The position numbers and the translations under genes were made by a program. The notes below the pieces were generated by a model. That model made no database searches and was not told the DNA's origin. It worked only from the letters and a program-made list of their open reading frames with translations. From Acanthopleura granulata (Eukaryota; Mollusca; Polyplacophora; Chitonida; Chitonidae): a DNA stretch of 64,000 bases. Of this stretch, positions 25,101 through 32,549 are shown in pieces (the stretch's first letter is position 1; each line of letters starts with the position of its first letter). The DNA lies in contig JABBOT010000002.1 in NCBI GenBank assembly GCA_016165875.1, forward strand, positions 17,996,120-18,060,119, read 5' to 3'.

Positions 25101-28100
25101 ACACTTACAGACACATTCATCCTTACTGGTGGCGCCCTCTGGTGTCCAGGTCCCTGGTGGACAAGATAGACAACTAATTTGCCCAGAAAGGCTCTGATAG
25201 GCACCATTTGCACAGAGAACACATCTGTTTATTGTTGTATTTCTGAATTGGCCTGCTGGACAGACAACTGGAAAAAATTGTCAGTCATTGATTATGTTCA
25301 TACATCTGTATTATCAAAATACAAGAATAAGGGACAAGTAGAGGCTTCAAGGTAGTGGTAAAGAAGCCTTGATTCACATGGACTTTTCCGGAGAATGCTT
25401 TCAGCCCAGTGGCAGTCTTCATTCCAAAACCTTCAAGTAGTAATCACATGTTTTTAACTACGAATGTACATTGCATTTTACTACATTTAATTATTTTATA
25501 ACATTTTCTACTTTTCATTTTCAGCTAAAATAAAGACATTAAACAGCCCAAGAGAGAGAGAGAGACAGAGTAATATTTCAGTCTTATCGTGACCACAACC
25601 TCTGAGCTCCAGGCAAGACAGTTGAACAGTTTCCATGTCAGCATGACTACATCCAAAATCAAAGGTATTTATACATTTCGAAATTGTACATTTCAAGTTG
25701 AACTTGCTGAATCTGCTCTGTTTCCGCCCTTCATACCCGCCGTCCTATAAGTAAAATGCTCTTGAATACGGCGTAACATACCAATCAAACAAATAAATAA
25801 CCATTTCAAGTTGTTAGCTGGGAAAACAAATATGTATTTATAGTAATAACACATACATCAGAGTAAAATCACTTCTTGAAAACTGAGAAGATTTTAGGAT
25901 CATAAGATAATATTTTCAATTGTTTAATTCTTGGTGTTACTCAAGAATACTTCATTCCTACGACGGTGGCTAGCATTATGTTAAGAGGAAACCAGGCTGG
26001 GCCGGGTAAACCCACGACCATCCGCAGTTTGCTGGTAGACCTTCCCAGGTATACGACTGAAGAGGAAGCCTGCATGAGCTAGATTTGAATTCACAGCATC
26101 TGCATTGTTTATAAGATAATAAGATCAGGAACCTATATAAAATGAGAGTAGACATGGTAGATATTTGTAATTTTCCTACAGGTTTCATTGCATTGCCCTT
26201 CTGTACATGATCTCACTTGTCAAATTATCTTTAGTATGAACTATTCAGACTGGCAGAAAACAAAATAAAAACACGACTTCAACAGTTACCATGGTTATTC
26301 TCAAAAGTGCATAAGGACATAAAACCAGTATTATCTTAGGTCCAGACTAAACTGTCTCTTTCTTTGTACATGTATTTGGCAGACCATGTGCATCTACATT
26401 ATGGACAGATATCATTAGCCCGGAAATTCCATCTATTGCCAGGAAAACTGCAACTTTGACTAGTTGACCAATTATCATGGCAACACATACTATTTGTAAC
26501 AATACAGATTTTCAGGGTGGCTACAGCCAACTCTACATAAGACTGCTTTGTAGAGTCAGGCCCATATACAGCTATATGGGAGACACAGTTGTACAGAAGA
26601 AACCAAAACACTGCTTTCATGTTACATAAAATGTTTCAATCAGGTATTGTACATGAACCCTTGACTGTGAAAGCTGCGGTATATTCTGGTAAAGAGAGTT
26701 TACACTTAAGTCACTACAAACAACACAAGTGTAAAGTGCACCGAACATTTGGCTGTATCACCACTTTTCGTCCTAAATCTATGGACAAAAGTCTGACATG
26801 TCCACCAATGTAGGATGAAAAAGCCCACATTACAAAGTGTTCAATGCCATTTACATCGTGCTATTTGCAATAAACTGATGAATACTCATTTTACAATGGG
26901 AGACTCTGGCGGGCTACACGAAAGGGTCCAAATTGCAGTAAAGACACATTGTTTCCTGGTCTGACACTGCAGGGCTTGTGTACTACGTAAGTGTTTTGTG
27001 AACATACACCTAAAGGTTAAAGAACGAAGGCGCACACAGCTCTGGACCTTTTCATTCAGGTGGGAAGGAGTTTGCGAGTTTTCCACTATAACTAAACCGC
27101 GACTACAAATAAGTTCTGACAACAACAACTTCATTTTGACAACACATGCAGAATAAACAAGTACAAGTTCTGCATTTTATGTTAATATTAAAAGAAGGAA
27201 AGGCATTGAGGAATAAAAAATTCAAAGTTTTCAAATTTGTCACAAGAGTGTTGATAATGAAAGATTGTGGTGAATGTACCCATCAACACCCACAGCAGCC
27301 TACACTTGATGGAGTTAAATAATCATATATTCACATGTAACAGCACAGTGAAAACAAAGCAGATAACTCCATACCTAAAGGCCCAGGAGCGGGAGAGGTG
27401 GTTGTGGGTGTCAATGTTGTTTCTGGATGTCTGGCAAAAAATTTAAGAAAGATATATTCATGAAATACAAATATATCATTAACAGATTGAGTATTGATAG
27501 GCATCCATGTCTTTGATACTTGACAGTTTGTTTTAGGAATTTTAGAAAATGAATTGTCAAAGTAAAAGATGGGGAAAAAATTACAACTCTCTTTCACATT
27601 AATTTCACATAAATAAGTAATGAACAAATTACAGACAACTTTGCAGGCTTGTACCATTTCCACTACTATTCCACTAGCTTATCACCAGTACACCATTTGC
27701 ACGCTTGTACCATTCCACTACCATTCCCACTAGCTTATCACCAGCACACCGTTTGCAGGCTTGTGCCATTCCACTACCATTCCCACCAGCTTATCACCAG
27801 CACACCGTTTGCAGGCTTGTGCCATTCCACTACCATTCCCACTAGCTTTCATATTTTAGACCCGCAAACCGATTAATTTAGAAGATTTTAAAGACCATAC
27901 TGCAGAATACTCATTTTAAGAGTGAAAGAAACAGCAGTGCCCGAGAATTGCAGCACCATCGTTTGGTCAGTTTCTGACAAACTTTCCCATGTGTACCAGA
28001 CAAGTGGCCTCCACTGAGTGATCGGCTGCATGAATCGCGTGAACCTGTACCTGATATGTCCTTGCAACTGAATGACAGGTGTCTTTAACCACTGAACCAT

Positions 28101-31062
28101 GGCCGTCAGGGACAACTGGGAGAGAATAATCCCCACTGACTCATTTGAATGTCGGGGGCTGCAGTGGCCATGAAGGATAACATACCTGTCAGCACAGGTC
28201 ACATTAGAGCCATGGGATACACACACTGTGTTTGTTGTCAGTGGGCATGGATTCCAGTCACATGTGATATCTTCAGAAACAGGATCTGATAAGAATAAAT
28301 ATTTATGCTTCTTAGAGGTGATTTAAACTCTACTCAACAACATTTCTGTTTTGACCACAATGGTCAGGTTTATTTATTAATTTATTTATTTGATTGTTAC
28401 TGAACATAAGATTCAAGGATTTTTCACTTATCCAATGACAGTTAGGAGAAACCCAAGTGTCCAGGGTAAACCACTGCCCTTTGGCAAGTTACTGCTACTC
28501 ATTCCCAAATGTCATGGACAGATCCATATGCATATCACCTTGGTAGAAGACTTACACTTTAAACAAATGTTTGACTGCAAAAACGGTCACCTGAGCATAC
28601 ATCGTCTGGCTTATTGTCACAAAGACCACACGAGCAGCGGCAGTGCTGTAGGTCTATGGATGAAGGAAACTGAGCCTCCAGGTCAGGAGGAGACAACTTC
28701 ACATTGCAAAGTATGCGGTAAACACTGCAAATCTCCAGACATGACGGAGCACTGGAATCAGCCAGGCCTGAACATTCAAACATTCTGTCCCACGGTTAAA
28801 GGAGCACAAACTACATGTATCACAGGGATGCATGCTGTATACAGGGCTACGAAAAGCTAGTTGTAGAATATATCTTCAAAATTTGTTTCGAGTCTTCTTC
28901 AAGGAGAAAAAGACTTTTGCTAATGTTTGGAAATAAAATTTGCATGGTGGCTATTTGGGACCACCCCTTGGTATGATGGAAGCCTGACACCTCTCCATGA
29001 AGAAACTTTGTAAAAAGAAAAAAAACTACTGACGACCATATTTGCAACTACATTGTCCAACCTCTCAATATAAAATTTGGATCACTACTAATGTTATTTT
29101 CTTTTCCTTTATGGTGCTGAGCCCTCATCATTCTTTCATTCTTACTGTGCCTAGAATATCCCATGTTCTTCATAGAAGTAGTCACGATACACTTACACTG
29201 CATTTGAGGCTTCACGTATCCACAAGAATCACTCAATAACAAGTTATGCCTCTATAATACTACTTACCTGTCCTTACAACTTGTCAGCAACTGTACCATC
29301 CTTCTACACATGCTGAACAATATACAATATTCCTTACTGCTTACTTATTTGACGGGTTGTTTACCTTTGTACCTGATTATTCATGACTGACAGACTTCTT
29401 GCCTTTTAAAATTCTAAGCTGACCCAGTTAGAACTGGGCTCTGAAAATCATTCTAACTGCATGGTCAAAGGGCAGTGCAGTTGTAATCAGGGCATCTTGG
29501 TTACTGTGACAACAACTGACAACCTGCTTAATCTACACAGAATTTAGATCATGCAGCACCTGAGCAAGTGCAAAACTGTGCAGTTCTACTTACAGGAAAG
29601 GTTGGAGTTGTAGGCATAAATTTTAGGAGTCTCTAGGATTGAAATTTTTTTTCCAAACAGCTGAAGGCCAGTAGACTGAAGAGAGAATAGCACACTGGCT
29701 ACTGCCTGGGTTTCTTCTAAGCCTGCATCCCGGTCAAACTGGATCTCATGGTCAGCTTCCACTGACCCAGGCCTGGAAACACATTCATGCCAAAAGTTAC
29801 AAAATGCTTAGCTGAATGTGTTGAGCACTTACTCATGAGTTATTTGATAGATATTTTATGCCATACTCAAGAGTACTTGACTTGATTTGGTCAGCGTTAT
29901 TGTGGGAGCAAACCAGGCAGATTGCTGAGGGATATCTTCTCACGTGCAACGAGAGTGGAACCCAGCATACGCTAGACACTTACTCATGAGTTTACACGTA
30001 ACAACCTTACATACGTGTCAGAATACTTATAAGGGATCATTTTTACTGTCATGATTAATCAATTTTCAGACACATATTATACAGCCAGCTAAAGCGTGTA
30101 TGAGGTGGACCCATAAGATGACCATATGTTTATGTACAAGCATCTACAAGGCAATAGTCCTACTCTGCAGAAACCTACAGCTTGACTGATTGATTGACAT
30201 TTAACATTATATATTTCCCTCATACGACATGTACAATGGAAACCTGAGTTTCTGTCATAAAATTGGAAACCTGAGTTTTCTTCACAGAATGATAAACAAG
30301 AGTTTCTCTCATAGAATGGGAAACCTAAAATTCTGTAACAGAATGAGAAACTTGAGTTGTCTTCATAGAATGGGAAACTTGCAGATCCATTGCCAAACAC
30401 TAGCTTTAATGGCAAATACCAGAGTGAATGTATATTGCAGATCATGTAACAATGAAAATAGTTACAAATTTTTAACAGATTAGGGAGATAGAAAAATGTG
30501 CCTATTTTATTAATTACATGTATTTACTGCCTACCTTAGCTCAGTAACAATTACCCCCTCAAAGCTGGCTACGGACTTATATTCCATATGCAACTGAAAA
30601 GGACAAAATTAGAAAATCATTATTCTTTTGGATGTAAGAATACATTAAATTAAAATTGTAACTAATATCTGCATTCTATAATCCACTAAAAATCTCCAGA
30701 TCTAACGCCATGGGCTAAATTAATGCTCTAGGTACGACATCTGTACATGCAGACTGCAGTTAGGCCACTTGACCTTACTTCCCGTATACAAATAGGCCTT
30801 ACCTAGAGTATTTAGCAGTGCACATTCAATGTAGCTAATTTATACATGCAGCTTAAATTTCCTTTTGCACGGAAGAAGATTTTTACCTACTGTTATTATA
30901 AAGAAGCAAAAAGGATGTCAATGAAATAAAACCAATTAAGGAAGTGTAACTATCCTATACTCACCCCTTCTCGAACCTCTGCTTTCAGCTGTTTAATGTC
31001 CTGATTGGTTGTAGGAAATGTCATGTTCAGCTTCACCAATGCTCTGATTGCATAACGGATGT
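294..31062 (-). CDS. Module A: second copy of the SEA / NIDO / AMOP / VWD / multi-EGF unit, frameshifted in VWD
   Basis: Same architecture as module B but with a different 5' part: three exons for a complete SEA domain, one candidate Cys-rich exon, a small Cys-rich exon, a very short PTS exon and a single GCC2/GCC3 module. The following 25 exons match module B almost perfectly in exons and introns. Phases agree throughout, but a 17-bp deletion in the first VWD exon shifts the frame and gives a stop about 10 codons later, so this copy is either broken downstream of AMOP or needs that exon skipped. Skipping would keep frame, since flanking exons are phase 1. No start codon or signal peptide exon was found upstream of 31062, and the last visible exon ends in phase 1, so the coding continues to the left of the window. 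Confidence 0.75.
948..1980. repeat. 74-bp minisatellite, 14 units, made from an exon end plus 5' splice site (copy A)
   Basis: The sequence CTGGTTGTCAGG (or a close variant) recurs every 74 bp from about 958 to 1920. On the minus strand each unit is about 58 nt of exon 25 (coding [12 protein letters not shown]) followed by 16 nt of intron with the donor GTAAACATG. Most units differ by a few bases. The rightmost unit is the real exon end. Confidence 0.93.
1908..2030 (-). CDS. Module A EGF exon 25 (calcium-binding), parent of the 74-bp array
   Basis: 123 nt, phase 1-1. [39 protein letters not shown]. Thirteen further tandem copies of its 3' end with the donor lie in the intron down to about 948. 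Confidence 0.87.
2265..2390 (-). CDS. Module A EGF exon 24 (calcium-binding)
   Basis: 126 nt, phase 1-1. [39 protein letters not shown]. Confidence 0.88.
3390..3638 (-). CDS. Module A double EGF exon 23
   Basis: 249 nt, phase 1-1. Laminin-type EGF ([29 protein letters not shown]) plus EGF ([31 protein letters not shown]). Confidence 0.9.
5575..5735 (+). mobile_element. Truncated SINE, 3' part (copy A)
   Basis: Contains CCATGACCGG, TTCCCACGGGTTC, CCCACCATAACGC and the tail CTTGAGTATGACATAAAACA CCAATCAAATAA, as in the neighbouring full element. Copy B has it at 37312-37472. Confidence 0.7.
5841..6102 (+). mobile_element. tRNA-derived SINE, near full length (copy A)
   Basis: Begins GGGAGCCACCGTGGCTCAGT, with a tRNA-like A box (GTGGCTCAGTCGGTTAG) and a B-box-like GAGTTCAAGTTC at 5920. 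The body contains GGTTTCCCCCGGACTCTGCC and the tail GTACGGCGTAAAATGCCAAT before (TAAA)n. This structure is typical of SINEs in molluscs. It predates the duplication, since copy B has it at the same place. Confidence 0.85.
6244..6366 (-). CDS. Module A EGF exon 22 (calcium-binding)
   Basis: 123 nt, phase 1-1. [38 protein letters not shown]. Confidence 0.88.
7094..7210 (-). CDS. Module A EGF exon 21 (non-calcium type)
   Basis: 117 nt, phase 1-1. [37 protein letters not shown]. Confidence 0.85.
7646..7771 (-). CDS. Module A EGF exon 20 (calcium-binding)
   Basis: 126 nt, phase 1-1. [38 protein letters not shown]. Donor GTACGT. Confidence 0.88.
7772..9922. other. Large intron between EGF exons 19 and 20 (copy A)
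   Basis: 2.15 kb with the MITE-like element and two diverged direct copies of a segment of about 110 bp at 8745-8850 and 9398-9500 (shared pieces GCATAT, AAATTTTA, CAATCCGTT, GAGAA). The rest has no recognisable feature. Copy B equivalent: 39508-41654. Confidence 0.55.
8439..8731. mobile_element. MITE-like element with 12-bp terminal inverted repeats (copy A)
   Basis: Left end CTACTTTCACAC and right end GTGTGAACGTAG are inverted with one mismatch. The element is 293 bp, non-coding, and contains the 14-bp perfect palindrome GTTCGGGCCCGAAC at 8691-8704. No clear target-site duplication was seen. Confidence 0.6.
9923..10042 (-). CDS. Module A EGF exon 19 (calcium-binding)
   Basis: 120 nt, phase 1-1. 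[35 protein letters not shown]. Protein identical to B. Confidence 0.88.
10101..10146. repeat. (TA)n microsatellite, copy A
   Basis: About 46 bp of pure TA in the intron upstream of EGF exon 19. The copy B tract at 41833-41852 has about 20 bp. Confidence 0.95.
10836..11081 (-). CDS. Module A double EGF exon 18
   Basis: 246 nt, phase 1-1. Laminin-type EGF ([28 protein letters not shown]) plus EGF ([18 protein letters not shown]). Confidence 0.9.
11788..11904 (-). CDS. Module A EGF exon 17 (calcium-binding)
   Basis: 117 nt, phase 1-1. [38 protein letters not shown]. Confidence 0.87.
12230..12352 (-). CDS. Module A EGF exon 16 (non-calcium type)
   Basis: 123 nt, phase 1-1. [37 protein letters not shown]. 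Confidence 0.86.
13031..13156 (-). CDS. Module A EGF exon 15 (calcium-binding)
   Basis: 126 nt, phase 1-1. [35 protein letters not shown]. Its acceptor, ATGTTTTCAG, resembles the motif repeated in the array just upstream. Confidence 0.86.
13159..13670. repeat. 36-37 bp intron minisatellite (copy A)
   Basis: Two subtypes. From 13479 to 13665 there are five 37-bp units containing GGTTATCATTATCTGAAAAC. From 13159 to 13400 there are about six degenerate units of roughly 36 bp with CCAAAAACAxTGGTACACAA. On the minus strand the 37-bp unit carries GGTTTTCAG, like the real exon 15 acceptor. Confidence 0.85.
13748..13867 (-). CDS. Module A EGF exon 14 (calcium-binding)
   Basis: 120 nt, phase 1-1. 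[35 protein letters not shown]. Confidence 0.88.
14012..14380. repeat. Intron rich in TACACCTCA motifs with a 16-bp palindrome (copy A)
   Basis: TGAGGTGTACACCTCA at 14025-14040 is a perfect palindrome. Further TACACCTCA, GTACACCTGAG and ATACACCTCA motifs recur on both strands to about 14370. Confidence 0.75.
14583..14750 (-). CDS. Module A Cys-rich/EGF-like linker exon 2
   Basis: 168 nt, phase 1-1. [49 protein letters not shown]. Three residues differ from B. Confidence 0.83.
   Translation of the reverse strand, partial: GPIVTRTTTCAWRGPVLKALLAETTIPPRLPTLASCTSVVTVPRAMSSTQTKPSA
15574..15752 (-). CDS. Module A EGF-like linker exon 1
   Basis: 179 nt, phase 2 to 1. [41 protein letters not shown]. 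Protein identical to copy B. Confidence 0.85.
15800..16090. mobile_element. Dispersed repeat with TTTGGCAAGTTACTGACAAA core (copy A)
   Basis: Contains TTCACTTATACCATGGTGG at one end and CTTTGGCAAGTTACTGACAA ACTTTCCCACAGGTGACAT at the other. Similar stretches occur at 1-140, 3060-3200, 12440-12640, 21940-22140, 28385-28540 and 32205-32400. Some share the ACTCAAGAATTTTT end with the SINEs, so this looks like a third SINE-like family, mostly old. Confidence 0.55.
16147..16366 (-). CDS. Module A Ig-like post-VWD exon
   Basis: 220 nt, phase 1 to 2. [53 protein letters not shown]. Confidence 0.82.
16938..17183 (-). CDS. Module A post-VWD (C8-like) exon with probable GC donor
   Basis: 246 nt, phase 1-1 with CTGCCG|GCAAGT as donor. 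[57 protein letters not shown] inside the exon is also phase 1 in this copy but is lost in B. Confidence 0.75.
17516..17713 (-). CDS. Module A VWD domain, exon 3
   Basis: 198 nt, phase 1-1. [39 protein letters not shown]. Differs from B at M/V and R/H. Confidence 0.88.
18112..18240 (-). CDS. Module A VWD domain, exon 2
   Basis: 129 nt, phase 1-1. [20 protein letters not shown]. Intact, but downstream of the frameshift. A minus-strand SINE (18266-18533) sits 26 bp upstream of its acceptor. Confidence 0.83.
18266..18533 (-). mobile_element. tRNA-derived SINE (copy A)
   Basis: Reverse-oriented element: tail GATTGGTCTTTTAACC at the left, then GGCGGTCAGCATTATGGTGG, ATCCGCAGGTTGCTGGCAGA, a B-box-like ACTTGAACTCACAG and the tRNA-like head ending CATGAAGGCTCCCC. 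Confidence 0.82.
19087..19318 (-). pseudogene. Module A VWD domain, exon 1, frameshifted by a 17-bp deletion
   Basis: 232 nt instead of 249 nt. It starts normally with [20 protein letters not shown] and reads on to GRVKDRQGN, then a 17-bp deletion next to 19162 changes the frame to LHCLCC and a stop. Splice sites at both ends are intact. Skipping this exon would restore frame (phase 1 to phase 1) at the cost of the GDPH motif. Sequencing error or a polymorphic allele cannot be excluded. Confidence 0.85.
19840..20059 (-). CDS. Module A AMOP domain, exon 2
   Basis: 220 nt, phase 0 to 1. [50 protein letters not shown] replaces D of copy B. This is the last intact exon before the frameshift. Confidence 0.92.
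21030..21270 (+). mobile_element. Second type of tRNA-derived SINE (copy A)
   Basis: The B box GGTTCAAGCCC is at about 21065, then CGGGTCGGGTCATACCAAAG, CTTGTTGCTGTCTTGTTTGG, AACAGGACTGGTCAGTCCGG and a GGCGTCAGCACTT end. The body differs from the other SINEs here. It lies within about 30 bp of the AMOP exon donor at 21302. Confidence 0.72.
21303..21559 (-). CDS. Module A AMOP domain, exon 1
   Basis: 257 nt, phase 1 to 0. [52 protein letters not shown]. The frame stays open past the donor for 32 codons into a SINE, so intron retention would give a short alternative end. Confidence 0.87.
22319..22526 (-). CDS. Module A NIDO domain, exon 3
   Basis: 208 nt, phase 0 to 1. [20 protein letters not shown], then [17 protein letters not shown]. 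One residue differs from B (I for R). Confidence 0.87.
23101..23300 (-). mobile_element. Degenerate SINE next to the NIDO exon 2 donor (copy A)
   Basis: GGTGTTTTACGCTGTACTCA, CATTGTGGGAGTAAAACCAC and GCGGGTTGCTGGGAGGCCCT identify it. It ends about 25 bp from the donor at 23326. Confidence 0.78.
23327..23644 (-). CDS. Module A NIDO domain, exon 2
   Basis: 318 nt, phase 0-0. [48 protein letters not shown] minus-strand SINE ends about 25 bp beyond the donor in the intron. Confidence 0.9.
24485..24597 (-). CDS. Module A NIDO domain, exon 1
   Basis: 113 nt, phase 1 to 0, GTTAGT donor. [20 protein letters not shown]; protein identical to B. Confidence 0.8.
25109..25267 (-). CDS. Module A GCC2/GCC3 Cys module (only one)
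   Basis: 159 nt, phase 1-1. [20 protein letters not shown], then [20 protein letters not shown]. Matches the fourth module of B with S/G and I/S changes. First exon of the duplicated block in this copy. Confidence 0.82.
25718..25802 (+). mobile_element. SINE 3' fragment (copy A)
   Basis: CCGTCCTATAAGTAAAATGC then CTTGAATACGGCGTAACATA and CAATCAAACAAATAAATAA: only the tail remains. Confidence 0.68.
25927..26110 (-). mobile_element. SINE, partial (copy A)
   Basis: ACTCAAGAATACTTCATTCC, ACGACGGTGGCTAGCATTAT, CCGGGTAAACCCACGACCAT and GATTTGAATTCACAGC. Near the right end of the duplicated block. Confidence 0.76.
27375..27430 (-). CDS. Module A short Thr/Pro exon
   Basis: 56 nt, phase 2 in, phase 1 out. 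Encodes [18 protein letters not shown]. It occupies the position of the 728-nt mucin exon of module B and has identical phases, so the O-glycosylated stalk is reduced to about 18 residues here. Confidence 0.65.
27641..27852. repeat. 56-bp minisatellite, four units
   Basis: TTGCAGGCTTGT or a variant occurs at 27641, 27697, 27753 and 27809, exactly 56 bp apart, with CCACTAGCTTATCACCAGCA in each unit. Intron between the short PTS and Cys-rich exons of module A. Confidence 0.9.
28186..28285 (-). CDS. Module A small Cys-rich exon after SEA
   Basis: 100 nt, phase 1 in, phase 2 out (GTATGT). Encodes [20 protein letters not shown] then [10 protein letters not shown]. It is homologous to the module B exon at 62177 (CDWxPC conserved) but clearly diverged, unlike the exons inside the duplicated block. 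Confidence 0.65.
28385..28540. mobile_element. Dispersed repeat, same family (module A only)
   Basis: GATTCAAGGATTTTTCACTT, ACAGTTAGGAGAAACCCAAG, TGTCCAGGGTAAACCACTGC and CTTTGGCAAGTTACTG. Confidence 0.55.
28591..28767 (-). CDS. Module A candidate extra Cys-rich exon
   Basis: An open phase 1-1 stretch of 177 nt between TTCAG and a GTGACC donor. It would encode [38 protein letters not shown] and [19 protein letters not shown], giving nine internal cysteines, and a Cys at the 5' junction (T+GC). Both phases fit the SEA and following exons, but these also join without it. No counterpart was recognised in module B. It could be a real inserted exon or a chance open frame. Confidence 0.45.
29594..29772 (-). 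CDS. Module A SEA domain, exon 3
   Basis: 179 nt, phase 2 in, phase 1 out (GTAAGT). Encodes [20 protein letters not shown] then [21 protein letters not shown]-x-GSV-x-x-D is the SEA loop. The fourth and fifth positions are E and A rather than V-V, so autoproteolysis is uncertain. Confidence 0.72.
29836..29985 (-). mobile_element. Degenerate SINE, partial (module A only)
   Basis: ATATTTTATGCCATACTCAA, GAGTACTTGACTTG, ATTGTGGGAGCAAACCAGGC and CACGTGCAACGAGAGTGGAA resemble the reverse SINE consensus. Confidence 0.6.
30229..30385. repeat. 27-bp minisatellite, about six units
   Basis: AATGGGAAACCTGAG-type units start at 30235, 30261, 30288, 30315, 30342 and 30369. Because 27 is a multiple of three, an accidental open frame with a 9-residue repeat results on the plus strand. 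Intron of the module A SEA domain. Confidence 0.85.
30535..30593 (-). CDS. Module A SEA domain, exon 2
   Basis: 59 nt, phase 0 in, phase 2 out. Encodes [19 protein letters not shown]. The F-x-x-V-x-V-T-x-L/F-R pattern is the SEA strand preceding the cleavage loop. Confidence 0.7.
30965..31062 (-). CDS. Module A SEA domain, exon 1
   Basis: 98 nt, phase 1 in, phase 0 out (GTGAGT). Encodes [20 protein letters not shown] then [11 protein letters not shown], matching the first strand and helix of SEA. No exon with a start codon or signal peptide was found upstream of it before the last EGF exon of module B. Confidence 0.7.
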
Positions 31063-32549
31063 CTGGAGATTTGGAAAAGTACAGTAACTATTAGCCAGGC
31101 TGTCACAGTACCAGGTCAAGATTACACCTGATCCATAACAAATTTAGAGTGTTGTTTCACTGGAACACCATCCCAAAGACTCCAGAGGAAACACCCAACA
31201 TGATCAATCACAATGGACTAACACAGGAGGACAAGTGCTTGAGCCATTACACATAATAAGACCTACGGTGAGCATCAAGCACGGAAGTCCAAAGGTCAAA
31301 GGTTTTGAAGTTTGACGTTAGCTCTATGACTCATCTGGGGATTGGACCCAGTATGTACTGCTTACATGTTACATGTACAAGGCCAATGGTGGAGATTTTA
31401 TCACCTGACAAAATGAAGCTTGGATCTAGTTCAGTGCACACTGACCATATTCTTATTTCAAACTTTACATGTACGTGTACATCAGAGAAGCTCCAAACCG
31501 TTTGAAGAATAAGCTACATTGAGCGATCTCGGGGCAAAAAATGCAGTAATGAGCCAATTTTTTTTCTCTGTCTGCTATGTACATGTAGGTAACCTTAACA
31601 CTCGTTACCTTGAACGGTTTTGTAGAATCCTTATTTCTCTGACTGATGTATCATGCAGCACTGTTATCTTCCCTGTACATGTACATGTCGGGAGTCATGT
31701 TTATACACTGACATATACATGCAGGGAGACAACTCCTATACACTTCGTCATGCTTACGATACGCTTCCTCACTTAAAGCCGGCAGTCAGAATGGCAGAAA
31801 AATTTAAACTACATCTCTTACTTACTTATTACATGTATTTCCATTTATTCGTATATCTGATTTGGTTTCACACTGTTTCGAAAATTTAATTCATCCATTT
31901 TCTGATTTATTTTGGTTTTCAGTTTTAGAGGTAACGGAAGTGGGAATCGCTATAGAAAAAACACCAATGGAGATGGGTGGGGGAATCTATGTCATCAAAG
32001 TTTGGAGGTGAACAAAACCTGCTTACATTCATGGAGTAAACTATCGCCTTTATCCCGGTCTACATGCACCCAGCTGGCCATCCTCCTCACATAAACCAAC
32101 AGCTGAACCAGTCAACAAGAGGATCTGAACCGGTGACTTAACTGGTCAGGGGCACATAAGCTATGCCAACAACAATACTTTAGCTGAGGACACTATAATA
32201 ATGTTTTTCATTCGTTTTGTTGCCGTTCGCAACACTCAAGAATTTTTTTGCTTACACAAAGGTGGTCAGTTTATGGATGGAGGAAATTGGAGTGTCCAGC
32301 ATTTTTTACAAACCAACAATCTTTGGAAAGTTACTGACAATTTTTTTCCACGTTCAAGTGTACAGATATGCATGCAATATTGACAGAAGGCAGGTGGCCT
32401 TCAACGGACGTTAAACTAGGCAAACAGCCATACAAGCATCGGCCAAAAGTCATCCGCTTTAGTGTCCCTAAGGCCCCACGTGTTGTGAGAGCAATGGAAT
32501 ACTCAATTATAGCATTCCATGAATTGATAGTATGGTAGCTCATACCTAC
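31063..32549. other. Interval between module A SEA exon 1 and module B last EGF exon
   Basis: 1.5 kb with no supported exon, promoter, signal peptide or terminal exon. It contains several ACATGTACATGT-type motifs and the dispersed repeat at 32205-32400. Either an intron of one large gene or a short intergenic region. Confidence 0.5.
32205..32400. mobile_element. Dispersed repeat, same family, at the left edge of the visible duplication
   Basis: CAACACTCAAGAATTTTTTT, AAGGTGGTCAGTTTATGGAT and TCTTTGGAAAGTTACTGACA. The copy A counterpart is cut by the start of the window. Confidence 0.55.

Larger units (their letters stand above)
1..26457. repeat. Copy A of the 26-kb tandem duplicated block
   Basis: Aligns over its whole length with 32257-58267. 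Exons and introns are both nearly identical by eye, with scattered substitutions and small indels. The right end is sharp: after CTGCAACTTT the copies differ completely. The left end is outside the window. Confidence 0.97.
25268..27374. other. Module A intron between PTS exon and GCC2/GCC3 exon
   Basis: Holds two SINE pieces, the end of the duplicated block at 26457, and about 0.9 kb of sequence specific to module A. I looked for the three extra GCC2/GCC3 exons of module B and see no remnant. Confidence 0.6.

Noticed and set aside
28390..28860. 156-codon plus-strand open frame
   Set aside because: It starts in a dispersed repeat and lies antisense to the candidate Cys-rich exon; no family resemblance or splice context on the plus strand.
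30229..30483. Plus-strand open frame with a 9-residue repeat
   Set aside because: Explained by the 27-bp minisatellite, whose unit is a multiple of three; no coding signal outside the array.
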